DNA of 64,000 bases, taken from contig JACKBL010000011.1 in NCBI GenBank assembly GCA_020634515.1, positions 44,977-108,976 on the forward strand. Direction: 5' to 3'. Shown piece by piece: positions 19,349 to 28,803 of this stretch. The position numbers were made by a program, and so were the translations under genes. The stretch's first letter is position 1. The number at the start of each line of letters is the position of its first letter. Source of the DNA: Ardenticatenales bacterium. Its GTDB lineage: Bacteria; Chloroflexota; Anaerolineae; Promineifilales; Promineifilaceae. The notes beneath the pieces were generated by a model that did not search any database, was not told the DNA's origin, and saw nothing but the letters and a program-made list of their open reading frames with translations.

Positions 19349-20614
19349 GTGGCCGGCAACCAGTTTGTTGACTTGACGGAGAATGTATTGGAACAAGAGA
19401 TTGATCTGGAAAAGTACGTGTTACTACTGCTGCGTGGGTGGAAATGGGTGCTAGGCGCGGCCTTGCTGCTGGCAGTTGTGGCGTTCCTTATCAGTACGCT
19501 GTTGCCCGCCACCTACGAGGCTACAACCCTGATGAGCACCAGTCGCACCCGGTTTGACCTGGAGTTTGAGTCTCGTTTTAAGACGGTGGAAGACTACCAA
19601 AATGCCTTTCGTGCCTTTCCCGAATTGGCAATGAGCGATCAGGTGTTAGAGTCGTTGTCTGAGCAAATTGGTCTCGTGAACAACCAGCCGCTGACGCTGG
19701 CGGAATTACGCACCCGACTGGCGGCGGAATTGGGGGCCGATGTCAGTCTGATTCGCTTGCACGTACGCGGCAAGGAGTCGGAGAACGTAGCGGCCTGGGC
19801 AAACATGTGGGCGGCGATTTTTGTGGAAAGCGCCAACGAAGTGTATGGATTGCAGCCCGCCGCGGAAACAGAGTTTTTGACTTCACAGCTTGCCCAGGTG
19901 TCTGTGGAACTGGAGATGGCGGAGCAAGCTCTTATTGATGCGCAGCAGGAGGACCGCGTCGCTGTTTTGAGGAATCAATTGGATACGGATATTAACTTGC
20001 ACCGTTCGCTGCTGGGGCAGCAAAATGATGCCCAATTATTGCTGCAAGACATTCAGCGTTTACGCGATCAGATTGCGACGCAGCCTGCGGGATCAGGAGT
20101 AGGGTCGTTATCCAACCCGTTAACGACAATGCTGTTGCAGATCAAGGCGTATGGAGCGGCCACGGATATACCCGTTTTCTTGCAAGTTGGTAGTGATGTC
20201 ACGGCGATTACGCAAATGCCGGCATCCGCGCAAATTGCCACGCTGGACGGTCTTAGTCAGGCGCTGCAAACGCAGATGAGTGAAGCAGACGCCCAATTAA
20301 CTACCCTGGAAACGCAAATACTTGCTGAACAGGTAACCTACCAGACCGCCGTAACAGAGCAAGCCCGTTTGCAGCGCACCTATGACCTGACCAAAGAAAC
20401 CTACATGACTGTCGCGCGCAAAATGGAAGAAGTGAAAATATCCACGCAGGACCAGACACAATACGTGCGTCTGGCCAGTGAAGCATCCCCTCCCACCGAG
20501 CCAATCAGCCCCAAGCGTATGCTAAACACATTCATCGGAGCCGTCTTAGGAGGTCTGGCGGGTGTGCTATTCCTGTTTTTGCGGGAATGGCGGCGTGCCC
20601 TGATGCGGCGCTAA
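19349..20614 (+). CDS. Wzz-like polysaccharide chain-length/co-polymerase protein
   Basis: A 421-residue inner-membrane protein. It has an N-terminal transmembrane segment (WVLGAALLLAVVAFLIST, about residues 33-50), a long extracytoplasmic region rich in Ala/Gln/Glu that probably forms coiled coil (190-390), and a C-terminal segment (TFIGAVLGGLAGVLFLFL) preceded by the Pro-rich PTEPISPKR typical of Wzz proteins. No kinase domain follows, so it is the Wzz type rather than a fused BY-kinase. The outer start is GTG at 19349, which lacks a ribosome site. TTG at 19388 has GGAG six bases upstream and gives the more usual opening (EQEIDLEKYVLLLLRG), so 19388 may be the true start. Confidence 0.87.
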   Translation: MAGNQFVDLTENVLEQEIDLEKYVLLLLRGWKWVLGAALLLAVVAFLISTLLPATYEATTLMSTSRTRFDLEFESRFKTVEDYQNAFRAFPELAMSDQVLESLSEQIGLVNNQPLTLAELRTRLAAELGADVSLIRLHVRGKESENVAAWANMWAAIFVESANEVYGLQPAAETEFLTSQLAQVSVELEMAEQALIDAQQEDRVAVLRNQLDTDINLHRSLLGQQNDAQLLLQDIQRLRDQIATQPAGSGVGSLSNPLTTMLLQIKAYGAATDIPVFLQVGSDVTAITQMPASAQIATLDGLSQALQTQMSEADAQLTTLETQILAEQVTYQTAVTEQARLQRTYDLTKETYMTVARKMEEVKISTQDQTQYVRLASEASPPTEPISPKRMLNTFIGAVLGGLAGVLFLFLREWRRALMRR

Positions 20615-20654
20615 AAGCTTCGCTTTTCTTTCCGTGCAACCTTGAGGCCGGTTG

Positions 20655-21686
20655 ATGCACAAGATAAGTAGCGGACGCTTCCTTTCTCCTTTGTGGGCGT
20701 GGGTGATATTAGCTTTGCTTTTCCTGGCTACTCGTCCCCCCGTCACCGGTTCCCTTTGGCGAAACATGGGGGCGGTCGCCTCCAACCAGGCGCTGTCCGC
20801 TGGGGACGCCGTTTCCTTGTCACTGCGTCTGGCGAAGCCGACTCGTTTGCTGCAGCAGGCAATGCGCCTGAACCCCCAATCGGCCCGTACCGCCAGGGTT
20901 TTGGGGTACGCTTATCTGTGGGGCGCGCGTGAGGCGGATGCGCTGCGGACGTGGCAGGCTGTATCGGAGAAGGTTTCAGAAGAATTGATCCGCTGGGGGG
21001 ACATTGCCCACAGTCGCGCCGCCTATACGGATGCGCTCCACTGGTATGGACTGGCGACAAATCTGGAACCCTCATCTGCCTATGCTTGGTACAAAACAGG
21101 TCTGACACAGGAAAAACAGTCTCACTGGGCGTTGGCGTTGACGGCTTTTACCACGGCGCTATCCCTGGAACAGACAAACGGCGCCTTTATAAGCAGCCTA
21201 TATTTCCATATCGGCTGGCTTAAACACCGGCAGCTTGGTTATGCTTTAGATGAGGCCATCCAATCTTACACGGATGCTTTGCGTCTGAATGCGTTTGCGG
21301 ACACGGATGAGCAGGTGCAGGCGCACTTTAACCTGGCGGAGGCATCGTGGAAAATGGGAAACGTGCAGAGCGCGGTTGAGCAGTATGAGTGGGTGGTAAC
21401 ACAAGCGCCCGTTTCATTTTGGGGGCAATATACCGCTTCCTTGCAGCTAGGGCGCATTTTTGTCTTGCAGGGTGAGTTGCACGCGGCGGAGGCGCAGTTC
21501 TTGCGGGCGATTGGGATTGATGAGCAGCCAAAGTGGGCATTTCGTCAATTAGCAAGTTTGTATGAAGATGCCGGCAGATTAAAGGAAGCCGCCGCGATGT
21601 ATCAACAAGTCTTGCTCCGCGACAGCGGCGACACGGAGGCGGCTGCCCATCTCTCTCAAATAGAAGCAGCGCTTTCGCGGCCATGA
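20655..21686 (+). CDS. Membrane-anchored TPR protein
   Basis: About 343 residues. One N-terminal hydrophobic segment (LWAWVILALLFLATR) is followed by five or more tetratricopeptide repeats (for example ARTARVLGYAYLWGAREADAL, and AEAQFLRAIGIDEQPKWAF near the end). Such proteins commonly scaffold polysaccharide assembly complexes. ATG 20655 is preferred over TTG 20652 because GAGG at 20644 is correctly spaced. Its stop overlaps the flippase start by four bases (ATGA), so the two genes are coupled. Confidence 0.85.
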   Translation: MHKISSGRFLSPLWAWVILALLFLATRPPVTGSLWRNMGAVASNQALSAGDAVSLSLRLAKPTRLLQQAMRLNPQSARTARVLGYAYLWGAREADALRTWQAVSEKVSEELIRWGDIAHSRAAYTDALHWYGLATNLEPSSAYAWYKTGLTQEKQSHWALALTAFTTALSLEQTNGAFISSLYFHIGWLKHRQLGYALDEAIQSYTDALRLNAFADTDEQVQAHFNLAEASWKMGNVQSAVEQYEWVVTQAPVSFWGQYTASLQLGRIFVLQGELHAAEAQFLRAIGIDEQPKWAFRQLASLYEDAGRLKEAAAMYQQVLLRDSGDTEAAAHLSQIEAALSRP

Positions 21687-23254
21687 TCCAATCCCCCCCT
21701 CCCCCACTTCCAGAGTCAGGCCCCGTGCTTGACCGTGACGTCACGAAAAATTCCAGCGCCGTTCATCGCGTAGTGGGAGATGCAGCACTGGCGTTTGTTG
21801 TTGGCATTCTTGGGCGCGGCGCCCTCTATCTTTCCCAATTCCTGCTGGCCCGCTGGCTGGGACCGTTGCAATTCGGCCTCTTTTCCGTTTCCCTGACCAT
21901 TATGCAATTGGGCAGCGTGGCCACGGGCGTCGGATTGTACACGGCAGCCGTGCGCTTCGTCGCCATCTATGCCGACCAGTCGAATGGGAGAGCTGTGCGC
22001 GAATTGCTGCAACGAAGCAGCCTGATCGTGCTTTTCGTGGGCGGCATACTCTCATTGAGCATGGTCATCTGGTCGCGGCAATGGGCGCTGCTGCTGCGCG
22101 AGGCGCAGTTGGCCCAGATCATGCCCATCATGGCCCTGGCCCTGCCTGTATTGACGTTGCTGCGCCTGTTTGTTTCCGGCATCAATGGCCTTGGGCTGGC
22201 TCGTTCCCGCACACTGCTGGAAAGCGCACTGCCCTCTTTGCTATTTGTGTCCGGTATTCTCTTACTTCATTTTCGCCAGGCGTTACTCCTGCCCTCCGTG
22301 GGCTATTGGTATGTGCTTAGTTTTGCGGTAGCTGCCGGCATCAGCGGCTACGTCCTCATTCGCCAGACCCCGGCCCCGGGCGCGGGTGGCCGTGGCGTTG
22401 TCTGGCGTCAAGTGTTTGCTTTTTCCGTTCCCGCCTGGGGGATCGCGCTGCTGAATCAGTTGGCGCAGCGCCTTGATGTGGTTTTGGCGGGTATTTTTCT
22501 GGGCGGAGCGGACATTGGCATCTATTCCGCCGCAGCCGTGGTCACCTGGGCCATGGGTTTCATTATGACTGCCTTTAATATGGCCGTTGCCCCTTCTTTT
22601 GCCGCCGGGCATCATGGTCACAACAGCCATCTGCTGCGTAACCTGTACCGCGAAGGAACGCGCCTGCTGGTTTTGCTGGGCGCACCGTTGGCTATTCTGC
22701 TGATCATAGGCGCCGGCGACCTGATGCGCTTGCTTGGCGACGCGTTTAGCATGGGGCGGAACGTCCTGATTATCCTGGTCATTGGCCAGGTGTGTAATTT
22801 GATGGTTGGTTCTGCCGGCAATCTCCTCATCATGACAGGTTTCCAACGAATAGAACTGGCCCTGGTGCTGGCTTCCGTCCTTTTTAATGTTGTGGCCGCC
22901 CGCTTTGCTGTGCCGCGTTTCGGGTTGGTTGGATTGGCCCTGGCAGCGTCCGCGGCGACCACCTTACTCAACCTTTCGCGGCTGCTCATGGTGTATTGGC
23001 GTTTGCGCCTGCACCCCTACGCGCGCAGCTATGGGAAAATTGTCGTGGCCGTGGCCGTTGCCGGCATTTGCGGATGGAGCGCACACAAACTGCTTCACCT
23101 CACAGCCCTGGCGCAGTTGTCCCTCCTGGCTATCATTATCGCCGTGGTTTATCTGCTTGTCCTGCTGGCATTGGGATTGGAAGCAGAGGAAAAGGCCATG
23201 CTGAGAAAAGGCGCGCGTATTATTTCGCTCCGCCTGCCCAGAAAAACAAGCTGA
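21683..23254 (+). CDS. Polysaccharide flippase (Wzx/MATE-MviN type)
   Basis: A 523-residue polytopic protein with about 12-14 transmembrane helices, starting LAFVVGILGRGALYLSQFLLARWLG, the usual opening of the polysaccharide-transporter family. It would move polyprenyl-linked oligosaccharide units from the inner to the outer face of the membrane. It lies in the polysaccharide locus between the TPR protein and the phosphatase-superfamily enzyme. Confidence 0.92.
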   Translation: MIQSPPPPLPESGPVLDRDVTKNSSAVHRVVGDAALAFVVGILGRGALYLSQFLLARWLGPLQFGLFSVSLTIMQLGSVATGVGLYTAAVRFVAIYADQSNGRAVRELLQRSSLIVLFVGGILSLSMVIWSRQWALLLREAQLAQIMPIMALALPVLTLLRLFVSGINGLGLARSRTLLESALPSLLFVSGILLLHFRQALLLPSVGYWYVLSFAVAAGISGYVLIRQTPAPGAGGRGVVWRQVFAFSVPAWGIALLNQLAQRLDVVLAGIFLGGADIGIYSAAAVVTWAMGFIMTAFNMAVAPSFAAGHHGHNSHLLRNLYREGTRLLVLLGAPLAILLIIGAGDLMRLLGDAFSMGRNVLIILVIGQVCNLMVGSAGNLLIMTGFQRIELALVLASVLFNVVAARFAVPRFGLVGLALAASAATTLLNLSRLLMVYWRLRLHPYARSYGKIVVAVAVAGICGWSAHKLLHLTALAQLSLLAIIIAVVYLLVLLALGLEAEEKAMLRKGARIISLRLPRKTS

Positions 23255-23305
23255 CCCCACCCGGATCGGCTTTCTTCTGTCGCGCGGAACGAAAAGGAGA
23301 AAACA

Positions 23306-24943
23306 ATGACTGAATTATCACGAAAGCGTTTGCTTTTGTTGGGACTGGATGGCGTTACCTGGCGTTTGCTCGATCCCTTGATTGCCGATGGTTATATGCC
23401 TAACCTGGCGCACCTGAAGGAGACAGGGGCCTGGGGGGACCTGGAATCCACCCTGCCCCCCGTGACAGCGGCTGCCTGGCCGACCTTCCAGACGGGCGTT
23501 GTGCCTGGCAAGCATGGCGCGTTGGACTTTAATCAGTACACGGGAGACAACTACAAGACGCACCCCGTCAGCGCATCGGTGGTCAAGATTCCCACAATGT
23601 GGCAGTTATTCAGCGATGCCGGCAAAAAAGTCGTCTGCGTCAATGTTCCCGTCACCTATCCCCCGCGCCCCATCAACGGATTCATGGTTACCGGGATATT
23701 GACGCCGGGCTTGTCCGGCGAGTTTACCTACCCGCCCGAACTATCTGACGAACTGCGGCAACGGTTCCCAGGTTACATTATTCTCACGCCGCAAACCTTG
23801 TTTAATACCTCCCGCCTGGAAGACTTCGTTGACAAATGCATCCATACCGAAGAAGAAAGAATCGAACTCTTTATGTATTTGCTGCAAGAAAAATGCCCCG
23901 ATTGGGACGTAGCCATGTTCCATGTACAGCAGTTGGACATTTTGCAGCACGCCGTTTATTGGTGGCTGGACAAAAGTGGTCCCCGCTTTGACCCGGAAAA
24001 ATACGCTATTGCCGCCCGCGCTTACCAGGCCGTCGATAAGATCATCGGTCGCATTATGGCCCTGATGACCCCGGATACGATGTTGGCCGTATTATCCGAT
24101 CATGGTCATGGCCCCATTTATCGCACCGTCAACGTTAACAGCCTGCTAGCCCAGGAAGGACTGCTCTCGTTCAATCGCCAGCGCGGCGGCAACCTGGTGC
24201 GTAAAGGTATCAATCTGGCCCTGCGCCTGGATCGCTGGAACCTCAATCGCCGCCTGGGGCGGCAGCGTCGCCGCAAGCTCGTGGACAGCCTGAACCAACA
24301 GGTGGCCGTCAATTGGGGGCAGACGAAAGCATTTATGGTCAATGGTTGGGTGTGGCCCCTCATCTACATCAACGTCGCTGGACGCGAATCGCAGGGTATC
24401 GTGCAACCTGGGGCGGAATATGACGAGGTGAAGGCGCAGATAATGCGCATATTGACGGACCTGCGCGATCCGGAAACAGGCGCGTCGGTTTTCGAACAGG
24501 TCTTGTCCGGTGATGAGGCGTTCCCTGGCGGAAATGGGCGTATCCCGGACGTGACGGGCGTTCCCACCGCGGGCTTCGAGTTTAGCTCCTCCTTTTACCA
24601 GGAAGTGGGCGACATCTTCCGCTCCAACCTGCTCAAGCGTGACCACACTGGTTCGCACTCCATGGATGGTATCGTGACCCTGGTCGGGCCGACGATTGCC
24701 CCTGGCGAACTGTCAGACGCCAGATTGGTGGATATGTTTGCTACATCATTGGCCTGGATGGACATGCCTATCCCCGATAACACGGATGGAAAAGTGCTGC
24801 AAACCGCGTTTACGACCCCCATACAGGAACGGTTTTACGCGGGGGAGGCCAGCGCCGCGGCCCTGACCGGCGACGACGCCTTCACGGCGGACGAGGTTCA
24901 GGAGATCGAAGATCGGTTGCGCGCGTTGGGCTATATGTCATGA
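23306..24943 (+). CDS. Alkaline phosphatase superfamily protein (type I phosphodiesterase-like)
   Basis: A 545-residue metal-dependent hydrolase-like protein. It opens RLLLLGLDGVTWRLLDPLI, where the Asp is a metal ligand, followed by MPNLAHL and the nucleophile region TAAAWPTFQTG (Thr). LSDHGHGP near residue 265 provides further metal ligands. This is the layout of the nucleotide pyrophosphatase/phosphodiesterase and phosphoglycerol-transferase-like branch. No signal peptide is visible, so a cytoplasmic site is likely. Within a polysaccharide locus it may cleave or transfer a phosphodiester-linked group. GGAG upstream gives a clear start. It overlaps the next glycosyltransferase by four bases. 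Confidence 0.87.
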   Translation: MTELSRKRLLLLGLDGVTWRLLDPLIADGYMPNLAHLKETGAWGDLESTLPPVTAAAWPTFQTGVVPGKHGALDFNQYTGDNYKTHPVSASVVKIPTMWQLFSDAGKKVVCVNVPVTYPPRPINGFMVTGILTPGLSGEFTYPPELSDELRQRFPGYIILTPQTLFNTSRLEDFVDKCIHTEEERIELFMYLLQEKCPDWDVAMFHVQQLDILQHAVYWWLDKSGPRFDPEKYAIAARAYQAVDKIIGRIMALMTPDTMLAVLSDHGHGPIYRTVNVNSLLAQEGLLSFNRQRGGNLVRKGINLALRLDRWNLNRRLGRQRRRKLVDSLNQQVAVNWGQTKAFMVNGWVWPLIYINVAGRESQGIVQPGAEYDEVKAQIMRILTDLRDPETGASVFEQVLSGDEAFPGGNGRIPDVTGVPTAGFEFSSSFYQEVGDIFRSNLLKRDHTGSHSMDGIVTLVGPTIAPGELSDARLVDMFATSLAWMDMPIPDNTDGKVLQTAFTTPIQERFYAGEASAAALTGDDAFTADEVQEIEDRLRALGYMS

Positions 24944-26082
24944 GGTCGCAGCTTGCTGATCCCGTCGTAGTGCTATCCTCGATTGAATGGAATTTCACCT
25001 GGCAGCGACACCAGGCGCTGGCATCCGTGCTGGCGCGCCTCAGTCCACAGGTCGTTTTCGTGGAAAGCTTGCCCAAACGCATTCCCCGCTTAGATGAACT
25101 AAACAGGATCAGTCGCCGCCTGTTCCGCTCTCGTGGGCATCAGGCTGAGGTGGTGCCGGTCGCCACGCAGTGGCGTCCATCTAACTTGCATGTGCTTTCT
25201 CCTGTTGCTTTGCCCGCTGTATATTCATTCTTGAATGCCCTCAATCGCCGTTTGTTTCTGCCACGGCTGGCGGAACAAATAGAACGCTTCCTATCCGCGC
25301 CGCCCCTTGTAATCAATTATTCACCGACGCAAGCGGCGGTTGATTTGTGTCGAATTCTGCAGCCCCGCGCCCTTATCTACGACTATGTTGATTGCTGGAG
25401 TGCTGATCCGCGTACGCCGCGCCCCATCTTGCAGGCGCACCGCCGCATGTTGGGGATGGCTGACGTCGTGACTACGCCTGCGCGTTTTCTTGCCGAAGAA
25501 GCGCGACAGTGGACCGGTAAGCCGGTTCAGGTCGTTGGACATGGCGTGGATTTCGATCTGTTTAATCAGTTGAGTCATGAGCAAGTGAGAAAGCCGGCGC
25601 GAAAGCTCGGGTATTTTGGTGGCATTGGCCCCTACCTGGACTATGACTTTCTGTTGGCGTTGGCGGAGCAGTTTCAAATCTTGCTGGTGGGGCCGTTGCG
25701 ATTAACGCTGCCACCGCATGAGAACATTACCTGGCGGCCCATGGTCCCCCATCGCCAGGTTGTGCGCGAGATCGCGGATTGCGATGCTTTTGTGCTGCCC
25801 TATAAAACGGATGCGTATGCTCAGGGAGTCAATCCAATCAAGTTGTTGGAATGTTTTGCCACGGGGCGTCCCGTGGTGGGGACGCCGATTCCTGCTATTC
25901 AACAGTATGCGGAAGTGATGATGGTGGCGGAGACGGGCCAGGAAGCGGTGAGGATGCTGCGTTCGATGGACGTTTATGAGAGTGAAGACAAGCGTTGCCG
26001 TCGCTTGCAGATTGCGCGCGAAAACAGTTGGGAGATGGCAGCGGAGCATGTTTTGGCGATGGTCCCAGTTTTGTCAGGGTGA
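24940..26082 (+). CDS. Glycosyltransferase (GT-B fold, GT4-like)
   Basis: A 380-residue protein with the two-domain GT-B pattern: VVLSSIEWNFTWQRHQALASVL at the N-terminus, GHGVDFDLFN in the middle, and GVNPIKLLECFATGRPVVGTP, the nucleotide-sugar donor loop, near residue 300. Sugar specificity cannot be told. It is translationally coupled (ATGA) to the phosphatase-superfamily gene before it. Confidence 0.9.
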   Translation: MRSQLADPVVVLSSIEWNFTWQRHQALASVLARLSPQVVFVESLPKRIPRLDELNRISRRLFRSRGHQAEVVPVATQWRPSNLHVLSPVALPAVYSFLNALNRRLFLPRLAEQIERFLSAPPLVINYSPTQAAVDLCRILQPRALIYDYVDCWSADPRTPRPILQAHRRMLGMADVVTTPARFLAEEARQWTGKPVQVVGHGVDFDLFNQLSHEQVRKPARKLGYFGGIGPYLDYDFLLALAEQFQILLVGPLRLTLPPHENITWRPMVPHRQVVREIADCDAFVLPYKTDAYAQGVNPIKLLECFATGRPVVGTPIPAIQQYAEVMMVAETGQEAVRMLRSMDVYESEDKRCRRLQIARENSWEMAAEHVLAMVPVLSG

Positions 26083-26090
26083 GGCGGTAA

Positions 26091-27458
26091 ATGCCGGCAT
26101 CAAAAGACCCCGCATCAAGCAGCAAACCCTCTCCGTCAGCCTGGAAGATTCCCTGGTTTAATACACGGCTGACCACCGATATTCGCTGGTACTTTTCTGC
26201 CCAGCCGCTATTCTGGCTCTTGGGCATCGAGTTTTTTGCGCCGGTTGCCCTGATGGGCTGGTTTTTGTTCAAGCGGCTGCTCATGAATGCGCGGCTACGA
26301 ATCCCTGTGGCGACCTGGTCCGCAATAATGCTGTTCCTCTGGCAATTGGCCCATATTTCGACCGTGCAAAGCGGCGAAATGGATTTGTTTGTCAAAGCAC
26401 AGGGAACCCTGTTGGCCTTAATCTGCCTGTTTGTTGTGATTTACAATGCCGCCGACACATCCCAAAAGTGGACCGATATACTCGTTTCAATTGAGCGATT
26501 AGGGAACATTGCCCTGTTCTTCGGCGCGCTGTTCATCCTGGGGCTTTGGTCAGGCAAATTCCGCTCCTTGTTAGGCATTGTTCTGCCGCGGGCACTGGTT
26601 TCAGGTTCTTTTTTCTTTAGTTCTCTGGCGGAACGACAATTGGGTGTGTCAGAACCCGCTACCGGTTTTCGACGAGTCCAGTCAACTTTTTGGCATCCAA
26701 ATGGGTATGCGGCCGTCCTCTTGCTTTTGTTTGGTATTCAATGGTATCTACTGCGACGAGATGGATGGCGCAAACAACCCTGGCGCGTGTTGGCCTTGAT
26801 CCTAACCTTGGCGCAACTTTTCTTCACCTATTCGCGCACAAGCTACGTTGCCTTGATCATGATGGCCTTTGTTCTTTGGTGGCTGGAAAAGGGCAACTAT
26901 CGTAATCGCCTGTTAAGACTGCTGTTTGTTGCCGGCATGTTAACCGGATTCGTCCTGTACGTGTTCATTGCGCTTCTGGCCGAAGGAACCATCACCTTCA
27001 GCTTGCTGAATCAGTTTGTTTATGGAATCCGCCCCTACAGCATTAGCACGCGCTTGCTCATTTACCAGGAGACCTGGCGGTTGTTGCTACAGAAGCCCTT
27101 GTGGGGGTGGTCAACATTGGTGCGGATTGAAGGACTCCCTTCCTATTTTTCCGCCGGCAGTCATAGCGATTTTCTCAGCATCCTATTCCAGTATGGCATT
27201 CCTGCCTTATTGTTCTATCTCGTGTTCCTGGTCAGTATCTGGCGTGTCCAGGTCAAGGGGTATCGTCTGGCGCAAGACCCAGAAGCAAAACGATTCTTTG
27301 CCGTTGCTATGGCCATCATGTTGGCAATCGTCTTGCGCCAATTGACCTCCGGTCTATTCTGGGATGTGTATGTTGCGAGCGTCATATGGGGCATATGGGC
27401 CTTGTCTCTGGCGCGTTATACGCTACTGCAACGCCAGACCCAGACAGTTTCTTCATGA
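26091..27458 (+). CDS. Wzy/O-antigen-ligase family membrane protein
   Basis: A 455-residue protein with about ten to twelve hydrophobic helices. A mid-protein FTYSRTSYVALIMMAFV and a periplasmic loop ending SAGSHSDFLSILFQYG match the Wzy_C/WaaL family, which polymerises or ligates polyprenyl-linked glycans on the outer face of the membrane. It starts 8 bases after the glycosyltransferase stop. The start codon overlaps a TGCCGGCA octamer (ATGCCGGCATC). The locus contains a second member of the family (30267-31574); one may be polymerase and the other ligase. Confidence 0.88.
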   Translation: MPASKDPASSSKPSPSAWKIPWFNTRLTTDIRWYFSAQPLFWLLGIEFFAPVALMGWFLFKRLLMNARLRIPVATWSAIMLFLWQLAHISTVQSGEMDLFVKAQGTLLALICLFVVIYNAADTSQKWTDILVSIERLGNIALFFGALFILGLWSGKFRSLLGIVLPRALVSGSFFFSSLAERQLGVSEPATGFRRVQSTFWHPNGYAAVLLLLFGIQWYLLRRDGWRKQPWRVLALILTLAQLFFTYSRTSYVALIMMAFVLWWLEKGNYRNRLLRLLFVAGMLTGFVLYVFIALLAEGTITFSLLNQFVYGIRPYSISTRLLIYQETWRLLLQKPLWGWSTLVRIEGLPSYFSAGSHSDFLSILFQYGIPALLFYLVFLVSIWRVQVKGYRLAQDPEAKRFFAVAMAIMLAIVLRQLTSGLFWDVYVASVIWGIWALSLARYTLLQRQTQTVSS

Positions 27459-27568
27459 AGCCGTCCTTCAATAGGGTTGCATCCGAAAACAAATCGCGGC
27501 ATCTTTAGTGGCGCTTGAAGTGACCTTGAATGAACCAATCTTGGGAAGAATCAAATTCTGGACGGTCA

Positions 27569-27587
27569 CTAAGGGACGGAAATTAAA
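27569..27587 (+). repeat. 19-base dispersed motif, copy 1
   Basis: CTAAGGGACGGAAATTAAA, found again in inverted orientation with one change at 57804-57822. It lies in the 244-base gene-free gap before the WecG-type gene, which also has a small inverted repeat (AGTGACC 27519-27525 / GGTCACT 27563-27569). Confidence 0.5.
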
Positions 27588-27702
27588 TAGGACAACGACG
27601 TTGTTTCCTTGCCGTTCCTTCAAACTGACGATGCAATTCCGTACTTTATTTCATCGTCAATCCTAAGGGCGCATCGCGAACCCTAAGACGCGGAAAAGTT
27701 TT

Positions 27703-28509
27703 ATGACGCAAGAGCATGAGACGACATTGTGCTGGCCTCGACATAATATCTTCAACGTGCCCGTTGATGCCCTGACCGTTGACCAACTTCACGCGTGGAT
27801 TTTGCGCAGCGTACGCCGCAACGAGCGTGCGCTGGTCCTGAACGTAAACGTACATGCACTGAATCTGGCTTATGAACAGGGCTGGTTCGCTGACTACCTC
27901 AATCAGGCGGAAATTGTCTTCTGTGATGGCGCGGGTGTGATGCTGGCGGCGCGCTTGCTGGGGTTCCACATCCCGGAGCGCATCACTTATGCCGATTGGA
28001 TGTGGCAGTTCGCCGCTTTTGCCGCCGAGCACCAACTCTCTTTCTACTTTCTTGGCGGGCAGCCCGGCGTGGCGGCGGCAGCAGGGGATAAGTTGCGCGC
28101 GCGTTTTCCTGATTTGCGAATTGCCGGCATTCAACATGGCTACTTCGACAAAACCCCCGGCAGTAGCGAAAACGAGGCGGTCGTGCAAGAAATCAGCCGC
28201 CTGCAACCCAACATCTTGCTGATGGGTCTGGGTATGCCGTTGCAAGAGAGATGGCTGCAAGAGAATTGGCCGCGGCTTAATGCTAATATCGCCCTGACCG
28301 GTGGCGCGGTGTTCGATTATTTGTCTGGACAGCTACAACGCGCCCCGGCCTGGATGACCAATAATGGCTTGGAATGGTTAGGGCGACTGTTGATTGAACC
28401 CAAACGGTTGTGGCGGCGGTATGTCCTGGGCAATCCCCTTTTTTTCTGGCGCGTGCTTCAATATAAAACGCGGTATCAGACTGCGCCACCCACATCCAAC
28501 AAAAGTTAG
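27703..28509 (+). CDS. WecG/TagA/CpsF family glycosyltransferase
   Basis: A 268-residue GT26 enzyme that transfers an amino sugar to polyprenyl-diphospho-linked GlcNAc. Diagnostic parts are VLNVNVHALNLAY, FCDGAGV (catalytic Asp), FFLGGQPGVA, IAGIQHGYF and LLMGLGMPLQERW. It is followed by a basic C-terminal membrane-association segment (EPKRLWRRYVLGNPLFFWRVL). It belongs to the polysaccharide locus, probably adding the second sugar of the repeat unit. Confidence 0.95.
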   Translation: MTQEHETTLCWPRHNIFNVPVDALTVDQLHAWILRSVRRNERALVLNVNVHALNLAYEQGWFADYLNQAEIVFCDGAGVMLAARLLGFHIPERITYADWMWQFAAFAAEHQLSFYFLGGQPGVAAAAGDKLRARFPDLRIAGIQHGYFDKTPGSSENEAVVQEISRLQPNILLMGLGMPLQERWLQENWPRLNANIALTGGAVFDYLSGQLQRAPAWMTNNGLEWLGRLLIEPKRLWRRYVLGNPLFFWRVLQYKTRYQTAPPTSNKS

Positions 28510-28693
28510 CCAGGGCGCTTCACGCTCCGCGCGGGGAAATTTACGGGGTTTCCCTGGCGTCGCCAGGCGCGCAGCGCCGAGGCAACGCCCTCGACTCGGG
28601 CGGAAACAACTTGTGTTCCCCGTGTTTCTGCGAGAGACAATGGGCTTATGGGTTATCAACAAAAGCTCCGCGCACCCCGTTAGCTATGCGTTG

Positions 28694-28722
28694 TTGACAA
28701 AACAATGTGACCTACAGACAAT
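28694..28722 (+). promoter_or_regulatory. Sigma70-like promoter before the sugar transferase gene
   Basis: Perfect TTGACA at 28694-28699, a 17-base spacer, and GACAAT (four of six) at 28717-28722. It lies about 80 bases before the GTG at 28804 in a 294-base gap with no gene, so the locus may have a second transcription unit. Confidence 0.5.
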
Positions 28723-28803
28723 AGAGAAATAATTCACGATGTAAATAGCCTGAAAAGCTACCTGCTAACGCTGTTCCGGGCGAATACAGGTTAAGGAGGG
28801 GTT

